From positions 1-64,000 of the forward strand of contig BGKB01000042.1 of the NCBI GenBank assembly GCA_003116975.1: DNA of 64,000 bases, given 5' to 3'. The stretch is from Aurantiochytrium sp. KH105. Its lineage: Eukaryota; Sar; Bigyra; Thraustochytrida; Thraustochytriidae. How positions within the stretch are numbered: position 1 is the first letter of the stretch; each line of letters begins with the position of its first letter. Below, in pieces: positions 40,229 to 50,282 of the stretch. Made by a program: the position numbers and the translations under genes. Under the pieces are notes generated by a model. That model was not told where the DNA came from and ran no database searches. It was given only the letters and a program-made list of their open reading frames with translations.

Positions 40229-43200
40229 TCATCGGAAGTTTCGCTTGCGTCCCGTGTCATAGATTGTTGTGAGCGTCTCCTGCAGCGTTCCCGCTGCCTT
40301 TTCTTTGTTGTAAACCTTGAAGAGGCGAAGAGCCATGAGCGCGTCCTCGATCGAGTCATGAGTTTTTCCCTGAATCTCCTGCTGCAAGACGACCGAGGAC
40401 AGAAACGAGAGGGAGAGCATGCGGTTGTCCGGAATGCGAAACAAGTGGACCGTGTCACGGACCTGCTCAGGCGGCACAAAGATGTTGATGATATGGAAAT
40501 CCTGTCGCAAACCGTGGCCAACAAAGATGCATCCGCGGTCGACGAGGCGTCGCAGTTTGAGATACGCAATGCGAAGCGGGACAAGATGGTGTTTCGACAA
40601 CGCCGGATCCAGGTCCCCAGGTACGAGTCCTGAGAAACGCGTAAGATAATCGACGACCTCGTCTGGGGTGCGAATATAGTCGTCAATGAAGACTTTCTCG
40701 TCTTCGCACGTGCACGACACACGTGCCAAGCTGAGTTGCGGCTCTTGCGTGACGACCTTGCGACCCTCGCTGTTTGTGTAAAACTCTTCCGTGGACAGCG
40801 CGACCATTTCGCAGTCAATTGCCACGAGGTCGCCCTCACGAGGAAGCTTGTCGAGCTCGAGCTGCACGAACGAACGCGAAGCGGGTGCCGTGCTCACGGA
40901 CGGCGCGTGAAAGACCTCCTTGTCCGTGAGCGATGGCTCGATGCGATTCGCAGGGGTACTCTTACTTGTGCCCGAGCCACGGCGGCGATACACAAAGAGG
41001 CACGGATTGCGCGACGGATGTGTAAAGTCGACGACGCTCGAGACATCGGTGACGCGCTCCACGCAAAAGTCGTTGAAGAGCATCCACTGATCAGCATCTT
41101 TCGGAGACCCAGCCCTTTTTGCGTACGAGGCAGGCATCTTGATGTGTGCAATGACATGGTCGACAGGGGCAATATGCGAGACCACGGCAACCAACTCGTA
41201 AATGAAACCCCCACCCTTGGTCGCGGCTCCGGCAAGAGCAGCGGCGTCAATGGTCTCCACGACCGTGGTTTCGCCACTATTTCCCTGCGAGCCAGCTGGC
41301 TTGACACGGAAAGCCGTCTTGACGTAGCCGCCTTTTCCCTTTCCCTTTGTGCCTTTTTGCCGAAAAAGGGGCAAGTAGACGGCCCGGTTCTCGTGCGAAG
41401 CCGCATTCAGAATGAGAATATCTGAAAAAGCGGTGGCGGTCCGCGACTGGACAACAGGAATTTGGTCGCCCTTTTGCTTAGACCACAAGCGCGTCTTGTT
41501 GCTTTGGTTGAACGTTTTGCGCAAGAGGCTGAGAAACGACATTTCAGGCAATTCGCGGCCCATTGCCGCGGCCTTGCTGAGCTCGCTTGGGTAGGCAATG
41601 TCGAGCGCAAGGGAGTGGCTGTTTAGCTGCGAGTCTTCAATACCCTGCACGAGCCACTTTTCCCGCGTCACGACGCGGACGCCAAAAGTTTGTCGCACTG
41701 CATCCTTGAGGGCTTGGTGGCTGCGACTAAACTGTTCAAGCAGGAAGCGCGCGCACGCTGCCGCGCGCTGGTCGACTGCAAGTGGACTTGGCTCGAGTAG
41801 ACCAAAGGCCTGGACATCGGGCGCAAGCCGAAAGGCGCGTAAAAAGTTGCGTGCCTCGCAGACGCGGTCGCGAGCGGGCACTTGTTGCGCTTGGTCAAGC
41901 ATGTGGAAAAGAAAGCCTGCCTCGGTGGCCAAGCATTTTGGATCCGCACTTACGTACGGCAGCACGAGGCTGCGCAGCTCGGGGGTAAAGTAAAAGACCT
42001 GAATGATGGGGTTGGCGTACGTGTTGGGCAATTTTCCTTCAAGACCTGCGAATGGGGTCAAGTTGAAGGCGGCATAGTCCACCTGCGTTGGACCGACACG
42101 ACTGAGAATGATGCGCGGCTTGACGAAATTTTCGGGGACTTCCGCAGCGGGGTCGCTTTCGAGGAGCTCCTCGCCACCAGCGCCGGCGCCGCCTCTTCTG
42201 CGACGACCAGTGTCTGGTGTACCCTTGTTCGTACGAGCGCTGCTATCCTTACCAATGGAAAACAGTCCCCGCCGTGCGCTGTTGGCTTGGCCACCCCCTC
42301 GCCCACGACCGCCGCGACTTGGTGAAGTTGGCGGCGTGCCGCCTTCCATGTCTGGCCCGGCGTGCTCTTCGTGTAATTGCAAGTACGCACGCTTCGAGGT
42401 AGTCTTGCCGAAAACGAGTGATTGGGGTACGGGGAACTCGTCCGAGGTAGTCTCAATGAATTGGCCCGGAAAACCTTCGCGGGTCTGCGCGCGATCCAAA
42501 ATGTCTGGGTGAATTTCGCGAGGGTTCTTCTCAATGGGGCACTTTTCCGTGAAAAACGGCGAAAGGTCGCTACAGAGCTCGTGGCCCGCCGCCACCAGGT
42601 CGCTCACGTCGCAGCTGGAAAGCATGGACTGCGCCACCAGATCAAAGTTTGCCTCTTCCCAGAACTGGAGATTGTCCATGCGTTTGTCGGAGGCAGCAAA
42701 GGATGGTGGAGGTGTGTCTTCGAGAGGCTCTTGGAAGACGTTAATGTTGGGGCGGGCCTCGTGGGCCCACACTTCGTCGTCGGTCCACAAGTGCACCCCG
42801 CCAGCGGCGTCGCAAATGGCAGCTGCTCGTCCCACGGGACTCACGCACATTCCTGTTGCAATGCCTTGGAGAGAGTGGAGCTGGTCGCTCTGTTCCATGT
42901 GCGCCGAGGCGACTGCCTCGTGGAGGTCCGCATAGGCGCACAGATTGCCCATTTCCCCGAGAAAGAGCGCTCGACCCGGGACCGGGACCTCTTCGCTCGG
43001 CGGGAGAAAGCGCACAAAGCGCGAGCTGACTTGCAGAGCGCCAGCCGGCCGCGCCAGCATGCGAATGTCGAACATTTTCACGAAGCGATCAGTCATTCCG
43101 TTCGGCCCCAAGCCACATGTGAGAAGTTTTGTCTCGTATATATCCATGTCGGTGATGCCTCCACTGTGCGCAGAGAGTAGGTTCCCGGTCTTTGTCCCTG

Positions 43201-43771
43201 CACGTAGGTCAACAAGACCCACCTTGCCACGCGTCTCGTCACCCGAGCTGTCGCCCGTGCCGCCGCCACAAACGATTGCACCGTGCGGCGTAGGGCGCAT
43301 GATGTCGACACCATGGTCGTATACGGCGCTTCGGAACTTGTGCAGGTACTGCGACTCGATGCGCGAGAGATCGAGCTCGTAGAGGCTGCTTCCATTGTTG
43401 GCTGCGTTGCAGCCGACAACGAAACGCGAGCTATCCAGAGCCAGAACGCTGGTGAGCTCTCGGCCTTCGCGAGTAGAGTGCAAGAGTTGCGCACTGACAT
43501 AGGGTGCTCCAGCAAGGCTGTGCATGCAGACATGCGTGGCGCTCACCGAGAGGGTCCCTGCGAGACCAAGGCTTGTTAGCTGACGCACGGGCGACGGATG
43601 CGCCTTGAAGCTGCTCCATGCGGACCCCAGCGCCGAAGCGTCGTAGACGCTGACCATGCCGCTCGACCACCCCACCATGATTGCCTCGTGCACCGCGCCA
43701 AAGGTGATGGAGCTCGGCACGTCGCCCGCCATGCGCACGTCGAGGTCGCAGCCCACCTCATACCAGTACAT
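40229..43771 (-). CDS. PAN2: PAN2, catalytic subunit of the PAN2-PAN3 deadenylase
   Basis: 1180 residues from ATG 43771 (MYWYEVGCDLDV); an upstream extension is Arg/Ala-rich and unlikely to be coding. PAN2-PAN3 shortens poly(A) tails at the start of cytoplasmic mRNA decay. In order: an N-terminal WD40 propeller (~1-370), a PAN3-binding linker (~370-480, ending PQSLVFGKTTSKRAYLQL), a ubiquitin-hydrolase-like domain lacking a clear catalytic Cys (AFNLTPFAGLEGKLPNTYAN where active enzymes have a Cys-box) and a DEDDh exonuclease. The exonuclease residues are visible: VAIDCEMVAL (D-x-E, ~983), VGHGLRQDF (third acid) and HDSIEDALMAL (His and last Asp). A Gly/Arg-rich insert (~490-540) sits before the hydrolase fold. 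It converges on the SPICE1-like gene 149 bp away and diverges from MCTS1. Confidence 0.95.
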   Translation of the reverse strand: MYWYEVGCDLDVRMAGDVPSSITFGAVHEAIMVGWSSGMVSVYDASALGSAWSSFKAHPSPVRQLTSLGLAGTLSVSATHVCMHSLAGAPYVSAQLLHSTREGRELTSVLALDSSRFVVGCNAANNGSSLYELDLSRIESQYLHKFRSAVYDHGVDIMRPTPHGAIVCGGGTGDSSGDETRGKVGLVDLRAGTKTGNLLSAHSGGITDMDIYETKLLTCGLGPNGMTDRFVKMFDIRMLARPAGALQVSSRFVRFLPPSEEVPVPGRALFLGEMGNLCAYADLHEAVASAHMEQSDQLHSLQGIATGMCVSPVGRAAAICDAAGGVHLWTDDEVWAHEARPNINVFQEPLEDTPPPSFAASDKRMDNLQFWEEANFDLVAQSMLSSCDVSDLVAAGHELCSDLSPFFTEKCPIEKNPREIHPDILDRAQTREGFPGQFIETTSDEFPVPQSLVFGKTTSKRAYLQLHEEHAGPDMEGGTPPTSPSRGGRGRGGGQANSARRGLFSIGKDSSARTNKGTPDTGRRRRGGAGAGGEELLESDPAAEVPENFVKPRIILSRVGPTQVDYAAFNLTPFAGLEGKLPNTYANPIIQVFYFTPELRSLVLPYVSADPKCLATEAGFLFHMLDQAQQVPARDRVCEARNFLRAFRLAPDVQAFGLLEPSPLAVDQRAAACARFLLEQFSRSHQALKDAVRQTFGVRVVTREKWLVQGIEDSQLNSHSLALDIAYPSELSKAAAMGRELPEMSFLSLLRKTFNQSNKTRLWSKQKGDQIPVVQSRTATAFSDILILNAASHENRAVYLPLFRQKGTKGKGKGGYVKTAFRVKPAGSQGNSGETTVVETIDAAALAGAATKGGGFIYELVAVVSHIAPVDHVIAHIKMPASYAKRAGSPKDADQWMLFNDFCVERVTDVSSVVDFTHPSRNPCLFVYRRRGSGTSKSTPANRIEPSLTDKEVFHAPSVSTAPASRSFVQLELDKLPREGDLVAIDCEMVALSTEEFYTNSEGRKVVTQEPQLSLARVSCTCEDEKVFIDDYIRTPDEVVDYLTRFSGLVPGDLDPALSKHHLVPLRIAYLKLRRLVDRGCIFVGHGLRQDFHIINIFVPPEQVRDTVHLFRIPDNRMLSLSFLSSVVLQQEIQGKTHDSIEDALMALRLFKVYNKEKAAGTLQETLTTIYDTGRKRNFR

Positions 43772-44314
43772 GCTCGAGTCTGTGCAGCCCTCGCGGGCCA
43801 GACTACGCCGCGCCGCAGAGCTCCGGATCCCGCGCAGGCGCGCGCAGGCGCGCGCGCGGTTTCTCTTCCGCGCGCTCTGGGGCGTGCCCCTGCGTCGCGC
43901 CACGCCGCGCCGCGCCGCTGGTCGCAGCGGCGCCCTCGATCCGCTTTTGCTCGCCTTGCGCGCTCGCCTTGCCTTGCGGGCCCGAGTTCACTGCGGCGGG
44001 AAAAAGACGTAGGCGGCACATTCGTTGCGGCTCATTCGTGCCTCTGCGCCAGGCTCCACATATGTGGCAGGCACCACATCTGTTGGGCTCGCTCGGGCGC
44101 CTCGTCGCGTCGCAGAGCGGAGCAGAGCAGAGCAGAGCAGAGCAGAGCAGAGCAGAGCAGAGCAGAGCAGAGATCGCGAGGGCGGCGCGGCGAGGCGCGG
44201 GGAGGGAGAGGCGAGGCGCGCGCGCGACCCGCGTCGTGAGAGGGAGCGCCCAGGCGGAGGCCCGTTCGCCGCGCGAGTCTCGCTGCTCCGGCGCGAGGGC
44301 GCCTGGACAGGAAG
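43772..44314. promoter_or_regulatory. Divergent intergenic region, PAN2/MCTS1
   Basis: 543 bp between two outward-facing start codons, GC-rich, with an AGAGC pentanucleotide array (44112-44172) nearer MCTS1. No TATA box seen. The 132 bp next to PAN2 stays open in the PAN2 frame and is probably its 5' UTR. Confidence 0.5.
44112..44172. repeat. (AGAGC)n microsatellite
   Basis: About eleven pentanucleotide copies between PAN2 and MCTS1. The same unit also occurs near 13923-13952 and, reversed, near 30175-30212. Confidence 0.95.
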
Positions 44315-45045
44315 ATGTTCCGCAAGTTCGTGGCAGGCGAGCAGATCTCGACGCAGACGCCAGTCAAGTCGTCGGTGCAGCGCGGGCTCACGAAGAACAT
44401 CGGAGACCAGTACCCGGACTTGTCCGCTGACGTGCTCGATGAGGTCCTCCCGAAGAAGTCGCAGATTCTCATTGCAAAGTGGTACGTGAAGAGAGCAGAG
44501 GAAATAGGAAACAAATACCAGGGCGGGTTTGAAGCAGAGCGAGAAAGAAATGATTCTCTGTCTTTTCTTCTTTTTGGGGGGGGGGGGGGCGGAGGGGGCG
44601 AAGGAGGGTGGTGAGATGTAGCTGAGGACAAAAGCTGACATATTTTCTGAACAACAAAATCAGCCAGGACCATGTGAACCTCGTGGTTTCGGGAGATTCG
44701 AAAGAAGTTCTTTTCTTCAACCAGCGTGAGGGACCGCAGTACCCTACGCTGAGGTTATTGTACAAGGCCGGTGACTTTATGACCAAGGTTTGGGTAGACG
44801 CTGGCGCGATCAAGCCGCTTATTGGTGGTGCTGACCTTATGTGCCCCGGTATCCGGCAGGACAAGCTCGAGGACTTTCCCGCCGACACACCCGTGCAGAT
44901 CATGGCCGAGGGCAAGGAGCTTCCCTTTGCTGTCGGTATCACCAAGCTTTCGGCTGCCGAGATTAGGGCGACCAACTCTGGCATTGGCGTGGAAATTCTG
45001 CACAGTTTGGGCGATGGACTGTGGAACTGCCCTACTGTTGATTAG
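44315..45045 (+). CDS. MCTS1: MCTS1 (MCT-1), translation reinitiation/recycling factor, two exons
   Basis: Exon 1 is 44315-44481 and exon 2 is 44664-45045; the 182 bp intron has donor GTACGT and acceptor CAG. Splicing gives 182 residues (human MCTS1 has 181) and rebuilds the conserved Cys codon across the junction: QILIAKC-QDHVNLVVSG, matching human VKIVRCHEHIEILTVNG. The N-terminal domain starts MFRKFVAGEQIST. The C-terminal PUA domain has FFNQREGPQYPTLRLL, VDAGAIKPLIGGADLMCPG, IMAEGKELPFAVGITKLS and the closing GIGVEILHSLGDGLWN. MCTS1 with DENR removes deacylated tRNA from 40S subunits and supports reinitiation after short uORFs. DENR is not in this window. The intron contains a run of 14 G. 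Confidence 0.96.
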
Positions 45046-45404
45046 CTGTAGGCAGCATGATGAATTCATCTTGTTTCTTCTTTTCTTTCGACTTTCCTCG
45101 TCCTCCTTCGTTTCCTTTGTTTCTTTTCTATTTTTCGTGGTCCTCTTGTGCGCGTGTATGAGTCTCCAAAAGCTCAGAGTTTCAAGATCCACTGCCAATG
45201 CATCACTTCGTCACAACTATTGGCTTTGCTACATTTATTCACATTTGTGTTTAGAATTTTTATAAAAAGGGAGAATCTGATCCATCCCGAGTCTCTACTG
45301 GCAAAGATCATGTGCAGGCAGCGATCTTACTCAGAATAAGACCTGCGACACGTCCTCGAGATTTCTGTCACAATTGTTCAGTGGTGGAATGGGGGACTCG
45401 GGGA
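45046..45404. other. Convergent intergenic region, MCTS1/FAD oxidoreductase 3' ends
   Basis: 359 bp, T-rich then AT-rich (TTTTTATAAAAAGG near 45258). It should hold both polyadenylation sites. No gene is seen. Confidence 0.5.
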
Positions 45405-46862
45405 TCATGGACGACGGTAAAAGTGCACAGCGGCAACCGTGGCAGCTGCGAGCACGGTGAGCGCTGCGCTCGTGCGCAGGGCTGGAAGCAAGGATTCGCT
45501 ATCTCGTGCGTCTCGGTCAAGCTTGACATCTTCCTCTGGCATGATCCAGTTGGCCTCAGAAACTGGCCTTTTGCCGAGGATTGAGCGCGCCACATCGAGC
45601 GCGCTTTGAACGCCGCTCTCCTGCAACGGGATTCGCCAAGCGTTCCATGCGCCGCAGAACCATACGCCACCCTTGCCTTGGTGCTTGGCGAGTTCCTGCA
45701 GTGCCTTTCGCGTATGTGTGCGCATAATAGGACGTTCGAACGATATAGGATCGGTAACGAGAGACTCTGGTGCGATATCGACCACGGGATTCCACGTTTG
45801 AAAGAGATCACCCTTGATTTCCGGGAAACTATCGTTCATCCAAATGGTGAACATCGAGGCAGCGCCGGCGGAAAGGCCAACGCTCATTGGGGCCCAGTGC
45901 GCGCGCTTCTGCGGCATGACACGCGTGTCGCGGTGAATGACAACCTGGCTCTCCTCGTGTTCAAAGGACTTGAGCACATCGGCGAGATCCTTGTTGCCAT
46001 CTTGGACCAGATAGACGCCGTGATTAGCTTGAGTAGCCATGATAACGTGGTCAAAGGTCTCCTCGATGCTTGCCTCCTGGTGGTTATGGGTGTAGTCTAC
46101 AACGGGACGCCCGTCGGGGCCCGGCGCAACGCGATTCACCGCTACGCCCGTAAGCACTCTGGAAACTTCCGATGTGAGCTGACGAACAGCGTCCTGCGTT
46201 CCATAGCGGGTGCGGAATTGGCCATGCGTCGCGGTGCGCGCATAAAATTGCATCACAAGCTCTGCCGGATAATCGAGACATGCCTCGTATGAGCAAGTGC
46301 ACACCATGGACAGCGTGGGCAATAGGGCCTTGTTCAGATAGGCGTCAGACAGGCCCAAAAAGTCAGTGGCAAACTCGCGGAGCGTCATGCCCGCCAGCTC
46401 GGGGTCGCCGAGATGCCTTTGGCACGCCGTGGAGAAGCGAATGCCGTCTCTCCAAAGTTTGATTGTCTCCCAGGGACGGCGAAAATCAATGTAAGTCGGC
46501 ACGGCCCAATTGAAGAGAAAGTTGCTACGCCCCACGCGCATGATCGGGTTTGCCGCTCCCGACCGGAAAACTACCCATGCCCAGCTCCATGGCTCGATTT
46601 CTACACCGCTGAGTCTGTACAGCTCGATGAGGTTAGGGTAGTAGGTGCGGCTGAAAGATCTCGGTGGGGTGTTGAGATCAAAGTCCGAGCCGTCCTTCTT
46701 CTCGACGGTGACGCAGTGGGCGTCCATGCCTACAGCGTCGAGCTTTTCAAAGAGGGTCACCTCCGCGCCCTCCTTGGCGAGGAGCCACCCGGCGCTGAGG
46801 CCCGCGATGCCAGTACCGATGACGGCCACGCGCATCTTTTTCTCCAAGTCCTCGCGCGCCAT
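45405..46862 (-). CDS. Tail-anchored FAD-dependent amine-oxidase-like protein
   Basis: 485 residues from ATG 46862; the long frame upstream is GC-rich repeat. An FAD-binding Rossmann motif opens the protein: MRVAVIGTGIAGLSAGWLL with GxGxxG, then an acidic strand end EVTLFEKLDAVG. TPPRSFSRTYYPNLIELYRL is the conserved second block of the NAD/FAD-binding COG2907-type flavoproteins, which in bacteria often neighbour cyclopropane fatty-acid synthase genes. HVIMATQANHGVYL and the C-terminal FCGAWNAWRIPLQESGVQSA (FAD ribityl-binding block) complete the fold. The last ~25 residues are one hydrophobic helix followed by HFYRRP, which suggests a tail anchor with the enzyme facing the cytosol. The substrate is unknown; a lipid or amine is possible. 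It diverges from Pelota. Confidence 0.85.
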   Translation of the reverse strand: MAREDLEKKMRVAVIGTGIAGLSAGWLLAKEGAEVTLFEKLDAVGMDAHCVTVEKKDGSDFDLNTPPRSFSRTYYPNLIELYRLSGVEIEPWSWAWVVFRSGAANPIMRVGRSNFLFNWAVPTYIDFRRPWETIKLWRDGIRFSTACQRHLGDPELAGMTLREFATDFLGLSDAYLNKALLPTLSMVCTCSYEACLDYPAELVMQFYARTATHGQFRTRYGTQDAVRQLTSEVSRVLTGVAVNRVAPGPDGRPVVDYTHNHQEASIEETFDHVIMATQANHGVYLVQDGNKDLADVLKSFEHEESQVVIHRDTRVMPQKRAHWAPMSVGLSAGAASMFTIWMNDSFPEIKGDLFQTWNPVVDIAPESLVTDPISFERPIMRTHTRKALQELAKHQGKGGVWFCGAWNAWRIPLQESGVQSALDVARSILGKRPVSEANWIMPEEDVKLDRDARDSESLLPALRTSAALTVLAAATVAAVHFYRRP

Positions 46863-47534
46863 CTCTCCTCTCCTCGGCCGCGCTCGCGCGGGACCCGCGG
46901 CCCTGCCTCTGCCGCCGCCTCGGCGCCCCTCCCTCGCCCGCTCGCTCGCCCGCTCGCTGCGCCGGGCCCGGGCTCGCGCGCGGTGGTTGGGACTTTGTCG
47001 CCGCCCGCTCGCCGCTTTCGCGCAGAGCTTCTCCCGGAGGGACTCGGCCGGGCCGTCGCTGCAGCCAGGTAGATCGATCGTCAGCCAGACGCCGAGCCCT
47101 CGCGCTCTCGACCAGCCTCCAGACGGGCGGGGTCCCGGCGGCTGGGCTCCGCGCAGCGCGGGCGGCCGCGCAGGCGGGCTCCGCGCCGTGCTTGCCGGAG
47201 GGCCTTGCTCGGCCTGCCCGCGCTGGCTGGACGGGAGGATCGATGCGGAGGGAGGGGATGGGATGTGATGCAGAGGCGCCGCGCCTTTCCTGACCCCCTC
47301 CCTCCTCGCGCTCCCCGCGACGCCTCCGCACGCGGGCCTGCAGCGCAGGGGCGGGCGAGGGCTCGCAGTCCTGTCGCGCCGGGATCGATCGAGAGCGAGC
47401 CGGCGGCCACGCGCATCGCATGACATGCTGCAGGCGGCAGCACTTTGCAGATCGCCGTCAATCAACTGGAACGACGGCAAGCAATGGCGAGTTGAAGCAG
47501 CGACCAGAGCGATGCGAGCAAGCTGGGAGCTGGG

Positions 47535-47536
47535 TG

Positions 47537-47567
<31 letters not shown>
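47535..47567. repeat. (GCCT)n microsatellite
   Basis: About eight tetranucleotide copies, the same unit as near 9248 and, on the other strand, at 2332. Confidence 0.95.
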
Positions 47568-48276
47568 TTTCGTCTTTATTGTTCGCAGGCTAAACTGGAA
47601 AGTCGTGACGAGGTCCACGCCAACGCGAGCTAGAACTGGCGCGAGTCGCGTCGCCGGGCGGGCGATCATGCATTTATGCATTTATGATGCATGCTCGCAT
47701 GCCATTCGGCGGAGGCGGGAGATTTGCGGCCAACCAGCCAGCGACAGCGAGCTGTTTGTGCGTGATCCGACGGCATTCAGAGGATGGGCGTGCATGCCGT
47801 GACATGCCATGCCATGCCATGCACTGCACTGGACCGCAGGCAAATCTGAACCTCATTGCTCTCCGTTCGGAGTTCGGGTATGGTAGTATACAACGTAGGT
47901 GTTCTGGAGTGGTTTCGGAATAAGTCAAGTTTTGGATCAACTGCAAGTCGGTGGACGGAGTCCAGAGGCGAGCTGTGCCGAGGAGTCGGCCGCCCTCGAC
48001 CCGCCTCGACCCGCGCCGCATCGCCCCACATAAACACTTGTGTTTCTTGAGGCCATCCCTGGTTTGTAAATTTGCTTGTTTCTTTTTCTTATCCAAGGGT
48101 GAGAGGAGCGGCTGCGGCCGTTTGCGGTTCCTCGATCATCCGCTTTCCGAAGGTTTCTTTTTGGCATCTCGTCTGGCAGCTTGCCACGACTCACGCGAAT
48201 CTTTTTGACGATGCCGCTTTTGCCGCCGTCGTCGTCGCACTGGCAGTGCTTCTCTTTCATTTGTTTGTCTGTTTGA

Positions 48277-48379
48277 TGGATTGATTGATTGATTGATTGA
48301 CTATTTTACATTGACCGCCTGTGTTTGTTTGTTTGTTTGTTTGTTTGTTTGTTTGTTTGTTTGTTTGTTTGTTTGTTTG
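48277..48379. repeat. (GATT)n and (TTTG)n microsatellites
   Basis: A short GATT run is followed by about fifteen TTTG copies (48321-48379), 219 bp upstream of the Pelota start codon. Confidence 0.95.
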
Positions 48380-48597
48380 ACTTCTCGTGGCGGATCCTCT
48401 CCGGGCGAGGCTAAGGCCACCCCTTCATACTCTCCGCGACAAACTCTGGTGGGCGTGTGCTTGGGCATGCGCGCGAGGCGAGCGGTGTCGTGAAGCGAGC
48501 TTGCGGTGGCTTTGGGCGCAGAGGCCGAGAAGAGGTTGATCCCTGTAATCAGCAGCAGCCGCACCAGCAGCGAGAGCGGAGCCGAGACGAAGCAAGC

Positions 48598-50089
48598 ATG
48601 AGGCTCATCAAGAAGAACGTGTCCGCCAAGGACGGCGAAGGCTCCGTCGTCCTATGCGCGGACGATGGAGAAGACATGTGGCATGTATATAACCTGATCT
48701 CGAACGGGGATCTGGTCAAGGCGACGACCTTCCGCAAGGTCGTCAAGGAGGGCACCACGGCGGTGTCTTCTCAGCGCGTACGGCTCACGCTGAGTATCCG
48801 CGTCGAGGGCGTCGACTTCGATCCTGAAGAGTGCTCCATCCGCCTCAGCGGAAGGAACCAGACCGAGACCCCGCACGTCAAGCTCAATGCCTACCACACC
48901 ATTGCACTCGAGCCGCACCGCAACTTCACCATTTACAAGACGCGATGGGACACCATCTTTCTCGAGAGGCTTGACACCGCTTGCAATCCTGTCAAGCAGG
49001 CACAGCTCGCTGCGATTGTGATGCAACCGGGCCTTGCTCACGTCTGCCTCATTACAGGTCACATGACTATTCTTCGCGCCAAGATCGAGCGCAATATTCC
49101 TAAAAAGCGAGCCGATGGCAAAATTCACCGCGAAAACGTGAACAAGTTTTTCGAAATGGTCTTGCAAGCCCTTTTGCGCGAGGTAGACTTTAGTATCGTC
49201 AAAAGCGTGGTGATTGCGAGCCCAGGCTATGTCAAGGATGACTTTTTCAAATATATGCAGGCAGAAGCGGTACGTTATTCGCGGGCCGATGGGGATCAGC
49301 AGCTTCTTGCTCGGCTCAGCCCAGCACCTTGTGGTGACTCGTACGCGTGGAGGTCCTCTTGTGACGATTATGACAACTAACACGTTCTTTGGGTACATGA
49401 CTTGGCGCTGTTTTACTATTCTCACACAGTCAAAGCGCCCAGATCTCAAACCCCTCTTACAGAACAAGGAGCGCTTTGTGCTTGCGCATGCCTCATCAGG
49501 TTACAAGCACGCGCTCGATCAGGTTCTGGCTGACCCAAAACTGCAATCCCAGCTCCTTGATTCGCAGGCGGCCAAAGAGGTCAAGGTTCTCAACAAGTTC
49601 TTCAAGATGCTCAATGACAATTCGGAAATGGCCTTTTACTCCTTTCCACACGTACGCGCCGCACTCGAAAAAGGAGCAATCGACTCGCTGCTCATCACAG
49701 ACTCACTCTTTCGATCTTCAAATATCAAACAACGTCGACAATACGTCGATCTTGTTGAAGCTGCGCGAGATGCTGGCGCCAAAGTGTACATGTTCTCTGC
49801 ACTCCATACTTCAGGAGAGCAGCTCACGCAGCTCTCGGGAGTTGCTGCGATACTCCGCTTTCCTCTGCCAGAACTTGATGACGTTGAGCTTGGTCTCGAC
49901 CCGGACGCTGCCGAAGAGTCGGAAGAAGATGACCCGTATGCAGGCATCGATGATGACGACGAGGACGATGAGGATGGTGGGCAAGAAATTTCGCTCAGCA
50001 ACGACGTTGCGGATCGGGCTGTTCAACCGGGAGCCACTCTTACCCACGAGGACGAAGACGCTCGCGAAGCGCTCAAAGACATGTTCTAG
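48598..50089 (+). CDS. PELO: Pelota/Dom34 ribosome rescue factor, two exons
   Basis: Exon 1 is 48598-49269 and exon 2 is 49430-50089, with a 160 bp GTACGT...ACACAG intron. The join is in phase (MQAEA-SKRPDLKPLL) and gives 443 residues. Pelota with HBS1 binds the empty A site of stalled ribosomes and triggers their splitting in no-go and non-stop decay. The N-terminal Sm-like domain (MRLIKKN, EDMWHVYNLISNGDLV), the central eRF1-like domain (AAIVMQPGLAHVCLIT, then IPKKRADGKIHRENVNKFFE) and the C-terminal domain (ASSGYKHAL, AIDSLLITDSLFRS, HTSGEQLTQLSGVAAILRFP) follow family order. The eRF1 GGQ motif is absent, as expected for Pelota. The C-terminal ~75 residues extend into an acidic tail (EESEEDD, DDDDEDDED) longer than the usual one. 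The start is the ATG giving the canonical MRLI end. Confidence 0.96.
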
Positions 50090-50251
50090 TAAGCTTTCAG
50101 TCCTCTCTTTTTCGCTTCACACAAAACCATCTGCAAGAGATAGACGCCACCGTCACCACCACTACGAAGCAAAGTTTGAAGGTTTGCAAGACTTGAGCGT
50201 AAGATGAAAATGAACGGGTGAGGGAAGATACACTTAGGCCTTTTACAGTAA

Positions 50252-50282
50252 TAATGATGATGATGATGATGATGATGATGAT
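50252..50282. repeat. (GAT)n microsatellite at convergent 3' ends
   Basis: About ten trinucleotide copies between Pelota and the IQ-motif gene, touching the stop codon of the latter. Confidence 0.9.

Larger units (their letters stand above)
46863..48597. promoter_or_regulatory. Divergent intergenic region, FAD oxidoreductase/Pelota
   Basis: 1.7 kb, GC-rich at the left and AT-richer at the right. It holds a GCCT run (47535-47567), GCATGCAT palindromes near 47668-47700, CATGC repeats near 47798-47822, a GATT run (48277-48300) and a TTTG run (48321-48379). A single GCAAGT core is near 47943. No gene is supported. Confidence 0.45.
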
